Assembly (NCBI GenBank): GCA_030655015.1
Contig: JAURWJ010000006.1
Span: 32,514-96,513, forward strand
Length of the DNA: 64,000 nucleotides
Direction: 5' to 3'
DNA from: Methylotenera sp.
GTDB lineage: Bacteria; Pseudomonadota; Gammaproteobacteria; Burkholderiales; Methylophilaceae
The notes under the pieces were generated by a model. That model made no database searches, had not been told where the DNA came from, and was given only the letters and a program-made list of their open reading frames with translations. A program made the translations under genes and the position numbers. Below, in pieces: positions 54,517-63,648 of the stretch. Every line of letters begins with the position of its first letter. The first letter of the stretch is position 1.

Positions 54517-54876
54517 TTGAGAAATCTGGAGGAGTTGTTTACTGCATTGGCTAAGTCTCCATTTAGGCGTAGCTTTGAGTTGCGCGCTAAAGATTTAGCT
54601 TACTTACAGCAAAATGGGCTATCTGAAGTGCTTGACCATGCTGAAGACTTCATCGGTAAGCGGTTAGCTCCAGCAGTAATCGCTAACGATGGCAAACAAA
54701 CCCCTATGCGTGGTCACCCTGTATTCGTGGCGCAACATGCCACGGCTTGTTGTTGTCGCGGATGTCTGCAAAAATGGCATAAAATCCCGCAATTGCGTGA
54801 ACTCACATTAGCGGAGCAGGCTTATGTCGTGGTGGTGATTGAAAAATGGCTGCAGCAGCGCGTGCAACCATTTTAA
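54517..54876 (+). CDS. DUF4186 domain protein
   Basis: A 119-residue protein with a TTG start preceded by GAGGGG. The family core GHPVFVAQHATACCCRGCLQ and KWHKIPQLRELTLAEQAYVV is complete; the Cys/His cluster probably binds metal. Function is unknown. It is convergent with the canonical nnrS, 9 bases apart. Confidence 0.85.
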   Translation: MRNLEELFTALAKSPFRRSFELRAKDLAYLQQNGLSEVLDHAEDFIGKRLAPAVIANDGKQTPMRGHPVFVAQHATACCCRGCLQKWHKIPQLRELTLAEQAYVVVVIEKWLQQRVQPF

Positions 54877-54885
54877 AATGAGAAA

Positions 54886-56106
54886 TTAGCCGAATGTGCC
54901 GTCTATCCGCGGTTTGAGTAATATGGGGGCATAAATCACCACAAAAATGGTAAACCCAATCACCCAGAACAAGGCTGAGATTAACACCCAGCTTGCATAA
55001 TGTTGTATGGCGAGCATCGGTACAAAGATGCGAAATACGGCACTGACCACGATTGCCGCAAAAGCGAACCTTAGCCAAGGTGAAGATTTTCTAATATTGC
55101 GCCCGGTATGGCCCAACGCTACCCGCGCCATCATGCCCATAGTCATTAAGCCCACACCGCCGATAGTAAAAAGATGCAAAGTCAAAATAGCAGGTATGGC
55201 GAGCTGCGTTTGTAATCCATAACATAAAAAGCCTAGGTTAATAATCCATAAAGATAAATACAAGCTCCACAGCAAAGGCACTTGCCATATGCCGTGCGCG
55301 TACCAATTATATAAACGATAGCCATTAAGCGTAAATAAAGTCAATGCTAACCATGAGGTTAAGCGAGGGACGTGCGGAAAAATCTCATTGATAAACAGTG
55401 CCAAAAATAAAACTAAAATACTGAGATCAAGCCACTTATGTTGCTTTAAATTTAATTTATTTCCTGCGCCAAGGCTAGCAACGCCCCGTTCAATAAAAAA
55501 CGGGATCACACGACGTCCTATCATTAAAATAAGGCTGATAAATAGAAGCACCGCACCATTGATAGCGTACAGCATACCGTCTTGTAATAGGCCATAGTAG
55601 CCCAAATAAAATACTACGTTACCTATCCATAGCAATACAACTTTGGCCACTACAGCCAATTGTGGCCATTGTTTTGCACTTACAATCGGCTTTGCGATTG
55701 CCAAAATTAGTATCAAACCAAACAGCAAATCTGCAACTGCCGCCCACAGCAGTAAACTTGTACCAAATAAAAACAATACCCGCGCTAGACACCACAGCAT
55801 AAATAAACCCATTAAAGGCTTACCGTTAACCGTTTGTACCCCAGTCCAATTTTTAACCGCTGTGAGCAAAAACCCTGCAACGACCGCCACGCCATAGCCA
55901 TATAACATTTCATGCGCATGCCATTGGCTATTAGTAATAGTGTTTATTTGCACAAAACTGTGCGCAGAATAAATCAGCATCCACCACACAATAGAAACCA
56001 CAGCAAAAATACTGGCGCCTAAAAAGAATGGGCGGAAGCCAAGATTAAACAAGGCGAAACCTTGTGCCTGATTAGGCTTGCTCATTTGAATTTGCACCAC
56101 AGCCAT
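54886..56106 (-). CDS. nnrS: NnrS family protein (canonical copy)
   Basis: A 406-residue, 12-helix haem-copper protein. It begins with FNLGFRPFFLGASIFAVVSI and holds the hallmark HAHEMLYGYGVAVVAGFLLT and FTIGGVGLMTMGMMARVALG (followed by HTGRN). NnrS protects metabolism from nitric oxide. It keeps the key His pairs that the 30108 copy has only in part. It would have been near nosL before the element entered. Confidence 0.93.
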   Translation of the reverse strand: MAVVQIQMSKPNQAQGFALFNLGFRPFFLGASIFAVVSIVWWMLIYSAHSFVQINTITNSQWHAHEMLYGYGVAVVAGFLLTAVKNWTGVQTVNGKPLMGLFMLWCLARVLFLFGTSLLLWAAVADLLFGLILILAIAKPIVSAKQWPQLAVVAKVVLLWIGNVVFYLGYYGLLQDGMLYAINGAVLLFISLILMIGRRVIPFFIERGVASLGAGNKLNLKQHKWLDLSILVLFLALFINEIFPHVPRLTSWLALTLFTLNGYRLYNWYAHGIWQVPLLWSLYLSLWIINLGFLCYGLQTQLAIPAILTLHLFTIGGVGLMTMGMMARVALGHTGRNIRKSSPWLRFAFAAIVVSAVFRIFVPMLAIQHYASWVLISALFWVIGFTIFVVIYAPILLKPRIDGTFG

Positions 56107-56148
56107 AATAATTGCGCCTTTGATAACCTGAAAAGTTGACCCATGTTA

Positions 56149-56182
56149 GCTTGATATCAAAAATATTTCCTTGATATCAAGC
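56149..56182. repeat. perfect 12-bp inverted repeat upstream of nnrS
   Basis: GCTTGATATCAA and TTGATATCAAGC flank a 10-base spacer (AAATATTTCC). Each arm also contains the palindrome TTGATATCAA. It lies 42 bases before the nnrS start and 10 bases after the lrgB stop. It could be a terminator-like hairpin or a double operator. Confidence 0.65.
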
Positions 56183-56192
56183 ATGAATAAAT

Positions 56193-56921
56193 TTAACTGC
56201 GCAAATAATTGACCACGACGGGTAACAATACCGCACTCAGCACGCCATTTAAGCCCATTGCCATACTGGCGTAGGTGCCGGCCTCTTCATTCACGCTAAA
56301 GGCGCGCGTAATGCCCAAGCCGTGCGCACCCACGCCAATTGCAGTGCCGCGTATCCACCATGGCTTTATACGTAAAAAATTCATGATGAATGGCGCCAAA
56401 ATGGCGCCCAACATACCTGTTGCCACGGTAAATACAGCAGTTAATGTAGGCGACACATGAATGCGCTCTGCAATACCCATGGCAATTGGTGCGGTGACGG
56501 ATTTTGCATACATACTACCGACAATGTTATCGCCCGCACCTAGCATACTGGCAATACCCACAGCGCTACCAATAGAAACTGCACTACCAATCAGCAACGC
56601 CAGCGTCATTGGCACCAGCTTGCCTTTTAAGCTGTTACAACCGCGATAGATTGGCACGGCCAATGCTACCGTTGCCGTCCCTAGCAAAAAATGCACAAAC
56701 TGTGCACCTTCAAAATACTTTTGATAGGGCATGTCTATGACATAAATGCAAAACGTAGCCAGCAACACGGAAATGGCCACTGGATTTACAATGGGGTTGC
56801 GGTTGGCTTTAACGTACAAAGTGTAACCAAGCTGGTAGGTTGTCAAGGTGAGAATAAGCGCAAACAAGGGGCTACCAGAAAGATAAACCCAAATTTCAGC
56901 AATAGGGAGTCGCTCATTCAT
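56193..56921 (-). CDS. LrgB/CidB family membrane protein
   Basis: A 242-residue protein from the ATG at 56921, overlapping the lrgA-like gene by 8 bases. About seven helices; signatures NPIVNPVAISVLLATFCIYV, GNIVGSMYAKSVTAPIAMGI-like text (DNIVGSMYAKSVTAPIAMGI), RGTAIGVGAHGLGITRAFS and VNEEAGTYASMAMGLNGVL. LrgAB pairs act as holin-like or small-acid (pyruvate, glycolate) transporters. Confidence 0.9.
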   Translation of the reverse strand: MNERLPIAEIWVYLSGSPLFALILTLTTYQLGYTLYVKANRNPIVNPVAISVLLATFCIYVIDMPYQKYFEGAQFVHFLLGTATVALAVPIYRGCNSLKGKLVPMTLALLIGSAVSIGSAVGIASMLGAGDNIVGSMYAKSVTAPIAMGIAERIHVSPTLTAVFTVATGMLGAILAPFIMNFLRIKPWWIRGTAIGVGAHGLGITRAFSVNEEAGTYASMAMGLNGVLSAVLLPVVVNYLRS

Positions 56922-57261
56922 CATGCGCACGCTTTGCAAAAAATTTTAATACCAGTGCGGTGGTGGCAATGGTTAACACCACGCTAATTAACAAGGCGGC
57001 GGTGACGGCTAGGGCGTGGGTTTTTAAATCAGGTAAAAATAAAATCACCCCGACTGAGGCCGGCACAAAAAGCAATCCTAAATGTTGCCTGAAACTATCT
57101 GCAACCATGCCAAGCGGCTGGTTTACCTCACCTTTAACCAGCAAAAATGCCAATAAAAATAACAAACCCAACACCGGGCCTGGAATGTTAGGCAATAATA
57201 ATATGGACACCAACTCGCCCAAGCCCTGCCAAATCAATAGCTGTACTAAGCCGTTAATCAT
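56914..57261 (-). CDS. CidA/LrgA family holin-like protein
   Basis: A 115-residue, four-helix protein. The family signature is LPNIPGPVLGLLFLLAFLLV, then FRQHLGLLFVPASVGVILF. It forms a two-gene unit with the LrgB-like gene, whose start lies inside its 3' end. Confidence 0.9.
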   Translation of the reverse strand: MINGLVQLLIWQGLGELVSILLLPNIPGPVLGLLFLLAFLLVKGEVNQPLGMVADSFRQHLGLLFVPASVGVILFLPDLKTHALAVTAALLISVVLTIATTALVLKFFAKRAHDE

Positions 57262-57512
57262 GAGATGCGCTTTCGATGGTTAAAAAATCTATATTCAGAA
57301 ATTAAAGACAGTTTTAACACAAGCGACGAGGTGATGGCAAACTTAAAAGTTAAAGCTGATAGCGCTGTAAAACAACAGTATCCACTGGTTTTAAAGCGTT
57401 AAAATTCTTGCTTGTAAATCAGCGCTGTAATTTAGCGTTAAAGCCGACTCATTGAGAGCGATGAATGCGCTTTCCAGGCGGCTTTAATGTGCTGCACAAA
57501 AACAGCGAATGC

Positions 57513-57632
57513 TTATTTTTTTGGCACAACACCCGATTTAGTAGGCGTTATAAATGATGTGGGTACCACAACATCTTTACTCTTTTTAGGTTTTTTCGTT
57601 TCTTTGTTACTTTTAATTTGACCTTTGGCCAT
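57513..57632 (-). CDS. conserved 39-residue basic protein
   Basis: The frame reads MAKGQIKSNKETKKPKKSKD and ends VVPKK, with AGGAG 7 bases upstream of the ATG. The start MAKGQ..SNKE.KKPKK is a widely conserved short proteobacterial protein that I recognise by pattern but which has no assigned function. High Lys content and a good ribosome site support expression. Confidence 0.75.
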   Translation of the reverse strand: MAKGQIKSNKETKKPKKSKDVVVPTSFITPTKSGVVPKK

Positions 57633-57779
57633 GATGCTTCTCCTATGATGAATATTGCGCCTTCATCATAGGCTTATTGCAGAATTTAAGTTGATTTTTT
57701 ACACTCTCTCAACGTGCTGGCGCCAGTTTCAGGTTAAAAATTAGGACCAACTCAGGTTTAAGTTAACTGCCAAAATCAC

Positions 57780-59915
57780 TTATTTTATTAGCTTGGACTG
57801 GTTCATCACCAACGCCTCAAACTCACGCTCTGGCAACGGTTTGCTGAAATAGTAGCCTTGCAGCTCATCACAACCAATTAATTTAAGATAGTCGTACTGA
57901 TAACTAGTTTCTACGCCTTCCGCAATGACCTTTATCCCTAAGCTCTGCCCAAGTACGATGATGGCTTTAAGAATAGCCATGTTGGCGGGGTCATTTTCAA
58001 GGCTACTGACAAAGGCTTTGTCGATTTTCAAGCGATCAATTGGGAAGTCTTTTAAGTAAGCAAGGCTAGAGTAACCAGTACCAAAATCATCTATTGCCAA
58101 TTTGACACCTATCATTTTCAATGAGTGCAGTGTTTCTATAAACTTGGCGGCATCGTCTATTAGTGTGCTTTCTGTAATTTCTAGTTCCAGACAGTCTGAA
58201 TCCAGCTCAGTGGTCTCCAAAATTTGTTTGATAGTTTTGGCTAGATTCGGTTGCCTGAATTGGCGTGGCGAAACATTAACTGCAATGGGGAAAGGGTACC
58301 CAACTTTTTCTTTTAATTCTTTTGCTTTTTTACAGGCTGTTGTTAGTACCCACTCGCCTATTTTCTCAATAAGACCGGTTTCTTCAGCAATCTGAATGAA
58401 TCTCATGGGACCAATTAACTCTTCGCCAGGAGGTTGCCAGCGTATTAGAGCCTCTGCGCCACTGATTAAACCAGTTGCAAAATCTACCTTAGGTTGGTAG
58501 TAGAGTAGAAACTCGCCATGTTCTATCGCAAGGCGTAATTTATACTCCATCATTACGCGCTCGGTTAATGCTTTGTTTAATTCTGAGGTATAAATTTGAT
58601 AATTGTTACGACCCGCTTTTTTCGCCTTATACATCGCGGAATCGGCATTTTTAAGTAACGCGTTTGGCTCAACACCATCATCTGGGTAAATGCTGATACC
58701 TATGCTACAGGTGACTAAATAATCCAGTTCATTAATCATGCATGGTTCAGCAACGCTAGATAGAATACGTTGCATGCTAAGCGAGATGTCGTTCACATTG
58801 TCGATATTAGTAATCAATATTACGAACTCATCACCGCCAAGTCTCACCACCGTATCTATTTCACGGATGCAACTAGACAAGCGCTGAGACATTATCAATA
58901 ATAATTGATCGCCTACTTCGTGTCCCATGCTGTCGTTAATAAGCTTAAACTGGTCGAGGTCAAGAAACGCAACCGCCATTTTATTTTTGTAACGATCTGC
59001 AAAGTTAATGCATTGTTGAAGCCGATCATTCAACATATAACGATTGGGCAATCCCGTCAAACTATCATGTGTAGCTTGATGCTCAAGTTGAGCGTCATAG
59101 CTTTTTCGCGCAGTAATATCCTCAACGGTGCCTTCGTAGTGAAGTAACCCCCCGTCTTCGTCGTACACCATGCGTGCATTTTCAGAAATCCAGATAGTGC
59201 TAGCATCTTTTTTGTAAACTAAAGATTCAAAGTTCTGCACATTTTGATAATTTTCGATGGCCTGTACAAATTCTTCGCGGCGACCTGTAGCAACATAAAG
59301 TTGTTGCTGAATATTATTAAGGGCACTCATTAACTCTTCTGGTGAGCTGTAGCCGTACATACGTGCCAAAGCAGGGTTAACCATCAGATAACGTCCGTCA
59401 GGTGACGTTTGAAAAATACCTTCTACCGCATTTTCAAATATGGATCGATAACGAGACTCAGCTTCACGCAATGACTGTTCAATATTCTTACGTTTGGTGA
59501 TGTTTTGAATTAAGCCTTTTATTGCATGGATTTGACCTTTATCGTTATAGATTGGGTTTCCGCGTTCAGACACCCAAATGATGCTGCCATTTGCATGCCG
59601 AATGCGGTATTCGATTTCAAAGCGAATGCCAAGTTTGACTGCCTCATCAATTTCGTTGCGCACCATCTGGCGATCATTCTCAAAAGTAATTTCTTCATAT
59701 GAAATCAGATTATTGAAAATTAGATCATTTGGATTGTAACCTGTTAAACCTTTACATCCGGCACTAGCAAAAATCATGGTCCAGTACTCATCATAGAGGT
59801 TGCAATAAACCAGAGCATCCATATTGCCCACTAAATTTTCCAGCATCTGCAGGCGATCATCTACGAAGGAGTCGGCAGTAATCTGAGTATTGGTTTTTGA
59901 AGAGGATAAGTTCAT
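57780..59915 (-). CDS. PAS-PAS-GGDEF-EAL c-di-GMP turnover protein
   Basis: A 711-residue soluble protein. Two PAS domains with PAC segments (about 25-145 and 150-270) are followed by GGDEF and EAL. The cyclase site RLGGDEFVILI and I-site REID are intact. EAL motifs AEALIRWQPPGEE, AVNVSPRQFRQ, LEITESTLI, IDDFGTGYSSL, KIDKAFV and AEGVETSYQ are also complete, so both activities are possible. It is divergent from the Cache-CheW gene, sharing 272 bases of control region. Confidence 0.92.
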   Translation of the reverse strand: MNLSSSKTNTQITADSFVDDRLQMLENLVGNMDALVYCNLYDEYWTMIFASAGCKGLTGYNPNDLIFNNLISYEEITFENDRQMVRNEIDEAVKLGIRFEIEYRIRHANGSIIWVSERGNPIYNDKGQIHAIKGLIQNITKRKNIEQSLREAESRYRSIFENAVEGIFQTSPDGRYLMVNPALARMYGYSSPEELMSALNNIQQQLYVATGRREEFVQAIENYQNVQNFESLVYKKDASTIWISENARMVYDEDGGLLHYEGTVEDITARKSYDAQLEHQATHDSLTGLPNRYMLNDRLQQCINFADRYKNKMAVAFLDLDQFKLINDSMGHEVGDQLLLIMSQRLSSCIREIDTVVRLGGDEFVILITNIDNVNDISLSMQRILSSVAEPCMINELDYLVTCSIGISIYPDDGVEPNALLKNADSAMYKAKKAGRNNYQIYTSELNKALTERVMMEYKLRLAIEHGEFLLYYQPKVDFATGLISGAEALIRWQPPGEELIGPMRFIQIAEETGLIEKIGEWVLTTACKKAKELKEKVGYPFPIAVNVSPRQFRQPNLAKTIKQILETTELDSDCLELEITESTLIDDAAKFIETLHSLKMIGVKLAIDDFGTGYSSLAYLKDFPIDRLKIDKAFVSSLENDPANMAILKAIIVLGQSLGIKVIAEGVETSYQYDYLKLIGCDELQGYYFSKPLPEREFEALVMNQSKLIK

Positions 59916-60187
59916 TGGTTTGGCATACAGCTAAAAGAACACCTGAAAGTTTATTTGTTTAAACATAAAGCAGTATTCATGCCGACTTGATTTCTGTGAA
60001 GCTAATACTTAACTTTGTTATATGTCACCCTGCCATCGGCATCGCTATATCAAACAACAATAGATTATTTTGATTAAATGCATGTTAAAAGTGCTGACAT
60101 GTAAGCGAGTGCACCAAAACTAAGCAATCGCTGAAAATCACATCCCTTGGCATTAGACATAGTGATGAAAAATAAGAATATTCTCTG

Positions 60188-62803
60188 ATGGCGCATATTT
60201 TGCTTACCAATTACTTAAAAAGGTCATTAAGTACCTGCAACAATAACTTTATGAGTATGAAGATGAGCCAAATAACGCCAATTCAGATAGATAACTTTCT
60301 CCCTTACATGCGTGATGTGGTTCGTTGCGAACAGTCTTTGCATGAGCTTAATCTGATGTGGCGCATTATTGAGTCTTCTGCCAAGATGAACTGTCCAGTG
60401 GAGGCCAAAAGCATTTTGCCTACTATGGCAGCAACGCGCGTAGGTTTTAATCGGCTTGAAAAAGAGCTGGTACTGAGTTTGGTACAAGAAAAAGTGGCAA
60501 CAGTGTTGAATGAAATCGGCACAAAAGCACAGTATGTCATTGATATTTTAGTGCGTAATCTTTATGAACGAACTGCAGATGTTGGCTTTCTTGCTACAGA
60601 TAAAGAATTGTGTGCGTTTGTAGCTGGCTTATCTGGCAATGAAGATAAAATTCGTGCCCGGTTGCGTGCTTATAGAAGTAAATACACGGTTTATGATGAG
60701 ATTATATTGCTGGATGTGGATGGCAATGTGTTAGTGCAGATTAATCAGGAAACGCCAATCGAAGGTAGCTTGGATCCTCTCATTCAAAGAACCTTGGTAT
60801 CAGATCAGTATGTAGAAACCTATCGTGCGACAGATTTGCGGCCGAATAAAGATAAAGCGCTTATTTATTCCAAACGCATGCTGCATCCTGAAACGGGTGC
60901 AGTCATCGGCTTGTTGTGTTTGTGCTTTAATTTTGTGGAAGAGATGGCAGGTGTATTTGAATCGCATGGTGATCCCTCTGGACGCTCCGTGATGCTATTG
61001 CTTGATGGCGATAATTGCGTCATAGAAACAAGTGATCAGCGCTGGATTCCAGTGGGAGCCGTACTCCCAGTGAATCGTGACGCACAATCAAACTTAATGA
61101 TTTATGGTGGCCGCGAATATTTGATACGTACATTTATTGCAGATGGCTATCAAGGCTATATGGGGCCTGCTGGCTGGCAAGGGCAGGTGATGATTCCGGT
61201 GGAAATAGCGTTTACCGGCAAAGAAACGAATGCATTAAAAGCGTTGGACCCACGAGTTGCCAGAGGCTTGCTGTCGCATGCTCAATCTTTCTGCCCACCG
61301 CTTTATGAAGTCATGAACGCAGCATCTACCATACGCAGAGTGGTGTGGAACGGGCAAGTCATGACTGCTGGGCAAGGTGGGGAGTTGTTGAAATTAAAAA
61401 CCATCTTGGATCAAATTAGCGAAACAGGTACGCGCAGTAACGAATTATTTGCACAGTCAATTAATGATCTTTACGAGACGGTGCTGGCATCTAGGTTGCA
61501 GGATTCTGAATTTGTATCACACCTATTAGTTGATTTGCTAGATCGTAACTTGTATGAACGCTCTGATGATTGTCGATGGTGGGCGGTAACACCTGAGCTA
61601 AGAATAGCGCTTGAATCTGGGGCAGTTGATAGTAAAACAGTCACACAAATGACAGATATTCTGGAATATATCAATAAACTTTACACAGTATACACTCGCA
61701 TTTTTGTCTATGATTGTCATGGAAAAATCATCGCCAGCACAAGCCCGATCAATGAAAATGGTTCGATTATCGGCACTAAAATAGACGACCTGACACTAGC
61801 GCAAGTGATGGGGTTGCGCACAGAGCAGGATTATTATGTCTCTCCTTTTGTTCCAGATGCTTTATACGGCAATGCACCTACTTACATCTATCACGCAGCT
61901 ATTATGGCTACTGGTGGAAATTCTGTTGTCGGAGGTATCGGCATTGTTTTTGATTCTGCCCCTGAATTTTTTGCAATGTTGCAAGGCGGAATTTCAACAA
62001 AAGGGGAAGTAAAAGCTTTTTATATCAACAGACAGGGTCGGATTATTTCAAGTACGGACCCCTCCCGCCCAGTAGGGAGCATCTTGGAGGTTGAGGCAGA
62101 CTTGCTTGCATTGCCAAATGGTAAAAGTGCCTCTCGTATTGTGATACATGATGGCAACTATTCAATACTTGGATGTAGTGTTTCTAACGGTTATCGAGAG
62201 TTTAAAGTCACAGATGGATATAAAGAGGATGTGATTGCCGTTGTCTATGATTCTTTTGGAGAGGTGCGTGAGCACTTTAGTTCTGGTAACGATTCTGCAT
62301 CAATTATTGATACGTATTTTGTTAAAACTGACGATCCTGAATTTGCTACGTTTTTTATTGATGAAGGGTTATTCTCCATAGAAGCTGAACATGTTTTGGA
62401 GGCGTTGGCAGCCTCTGAAATCTCTTCGGTTTCCATAGGTGGTCGTACCGAGCGAGTTGGCGTGATCTCAATACAGGATGACAGCAAAGGTAAGGCTTAT
62501 GCCTGGGTATTTGATCTTGGATACTTACTAAGCGGTATTCCGTCAGTACAGGACAGTAATAGCCAAGTTGTAATTGTAGAGTGCGGACATCACAAAATAG
62601 GATTGTTAGTAGGCGCGCTGCATTCGGTAGCTCAGTTTAATGAGAGCCAAATCACTTTTACACCGCTTGCAATGGGTAAAAATGGTGCTTTAATCAAGCA
62701 GATTATTAAAGCAAATAACGGAAAACTTTTGATTCAGGGCGTTGATATCAGTTATCTGTTAAGGATGCTAAGTAATCCATTTGAACCAGTTATTGCGCCA
62801 TAA
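60188..62803 (+). CDS. large soluble tandem-Cache-like protein with C-terminal CheW domain
   Basis: An 871-residue protein from the first ATG; later ATGs at 60251 and 60263 are equally possible, as none has a clear ribosome site. No signal peptide or membrane helix is seen. Two halves repeat a pattern: a helical stretch with VRNLYERTADVGFLATD (about 115-130) and again LLDRNLYERSDDCRWWAVTP (about 450-470), each followed by a Cache/PAS-like sensor with a TVYDEIILLDVDGNV or TVYTRIFVYDCHGKI strand. The end (about 735-865) is CheW-like: GLLVGALHSVAQFNESQITF, then LIKQIIKANNGKLLIQGVDI. It probably docks onto CheA and reports a cytosolic signal. Confidence 0.72.
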   Translation: MAHILLTNYLKRSLSTCNNNFMSMKMSQITPIQIDNFLPYMRDVVRCEQSLHELNLMWRIIESSAKMNCPVEAKSILPTMAATRVGFNRLEKELVLSLVQEKVATVLNEIGTKAQYVIDILVRNLYERTADVGFLATDKELCAFVAGLSGNEDKIRARLRAYRSKYTVYDEIILLDVDGNVLVQINQETPIEGSLDPLIQRTLVSDQYVETYRATDLRPNKDKALIYSKRMLHPETGAVIGLLCLCFNFVEEMAGVFESHGDPSGRSVMLLLDGDNCVIETSDQRWIPVGAVLPVNRDAQSNLMIYGGREYLIRTFIADGYQGYMGPAGWQGQVMIPVEIAFTGKETNALKALDPRVARGLLSHAQSFCPPLYEVMNAASTIRRVVWNGQVMTAGQGGELLKLKTILDQISETGTRSNELFAQSINDLYETVLASRLQDSEFVSHLLVDLLDRNLYERSDDCRWWAVTPELRIALESGAVDSKTVTQMTDILEYINKLYTVYTRIFVYDCHGKIIASTSPINENGSIIGTKIDDLTLAQVMGLRTEQDYYVSPFVPDALYGNAPTYIYHAAIMATGGNSVVGGIGIVFDSAPEFFAMLQGGISTKGEVKAFYINRQGRIISSTDPSRPVGSILEVEADLLALPNGKSASRIVIHDGNYSILGCSVSNGYREFKVTDGYKEDVIAVVYDSFGEVREHFSSGNDSASIIDTYFVKTDDPEFATFFIDEGLFSIEAEHVLEALAASEISSVSIGGRTERVGVISIQDDSKGKAYAWVFDLGYLLSGIPSVQDSNSQVVIVECGHHKIGLLVGALHSVAQFNESQITFTPLAMGKNGALIKQIIKANNGKLLIQGVDISYLLRMLSNPFEPVIAP

Positions 62804-62914
62804 CGGCATTGGGCTTGGTAAGCCGGATTTATAGGAGTTAGGGATTTGATGGACATACTGTAACTATTAACGCCTAAAAGCAGGCCATCGGTAGCTTGCA
62901 TTAACGTAATCCAT

Positions 62915-63130
62915 TTAAGATTTTTTTCTTAGCGGCTCCAGCAGAGGAGATAGCCCGTTATGATCGATTTCCTGCATCAACTGCAATAATCGCCCCAGCT
63001 CACCAGAAGGAAATCCGTCGCGGGCAAACCAGTTTAAATAGTTGCCAGGCAAATCGGCAATGAGGCGGCCTTTGTATTTACCATAAGGCATCGCCAATGT
63101 GACCAAGCGTTGTAAGTCTTCTGGGTTCAT
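62915..63130 (-). CDS. DUF3820 family protein
   Basis: A 71-residue protein with the family core MPYGKYKGRLIADLPGNYLN then WFARDGFPSGELGRLLQLM. Function is unknown; some members are called quorum-sensing-regulated factors. Downstream of the CheW gene, on the opposite strand. Confidence 0.88.
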   Translation of the reverse strand: MNPEDLQRLVTLAMPYGKYKGRLIADLPGNYLNWFARDGFPSGELGRLLQLMQEIDHNGLSPLLEPLRKKS

Positions 63131-63226
63131 ATTGAAATTTTAATCAGAAAGGTAACGACTATAAGGTAATTGGCAGGCTATTTGAAATTGCGGGAATCAT
63201 TTAGGCATAGCGCCTATAAAAGAATT

Positions 63227-63256
63227 GTAGTGTGAGCATTGATATGCTCACACTAC
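63227..63256 (-). terminator. hairpin ending the tRNA-Val/tRNA-Asp transcript
   Basis: A perfect 13-bp stem, GTAGTGTGAGCAT with its complement, with a 4-base loop. It lies 7 bases after the 3' end of tRNA-Asp on the minus strand. The following T-run is weak (AATTCTTTTA). Confidence 0.7.
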
Positions 63257-63262
63257 GTTTTC

Positions 63263-63339
63263 TGGCGGAGCGGACGGGACTCGAACCCGCGACCTCCTGC
63301 GTGACAGGCAGGCATTCTAACCAACTGAACTACCACTCC
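63263..63339 (-). tRNA. tRNA-Asp (anticodon GTC)
   Basis: A 77-base cloverleaf starting GGAGTGGTAGTTCAGTTGG, anticodon loop CCTGTCACG, T-arm GCGGGTTCGAGTCCCGT and encoded CCA. The acceptor stem pairs fully with one G-U. Confidence 0.97.
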
Positions 63340-63436
63340 ATAAAACTGACGTAGCTATAAAATAATTACGGGTTTAAACTTTGCGCTCCAAACTTTACAG
63401 TTAAAAACGACTTTGTCACATTTTCTCTGACTTTTT

Positions 63437-63512
63437 TGGTGGGTGCTAACGGGGTCGAACCGCTGACATTCGCCTTGTAAGGGCGACGCTCTACCAACTG
63501 AGCTAAGCACCC
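63437..63512 (-). tRNA. tRNA-Val (anticodon TAC)
   Basis: A 76-base cloverleaf starting GGGTGCTTAGCTCAGTTGG, anticodon loop CCTTACAAG, T-arm with GGTTCGACCCC and encoded CCA. It is 97 bases upstream of tRNA-Asp on the same strand, probably one transcript. Confidence 0.97.
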
Positions 63513-63648
63513 TGCCTAGCCAACAAGGACGGCATTGTACAGCACTTTAAGGAAAGTGCCAACATTGAAGAATCAATGGTTATTAATATCCAAGAAATGC
63601 GCTTCCCACACCACATTTCGGAGAAATGTTAATCATTTTCTAACGTAG

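Noticed and set aside
57350..57440. Two AGCGCTGTAA repeats near 57358 and 57420
   Set aside because: Only two short copies with unrelated flanks; not enough for a named repeat.
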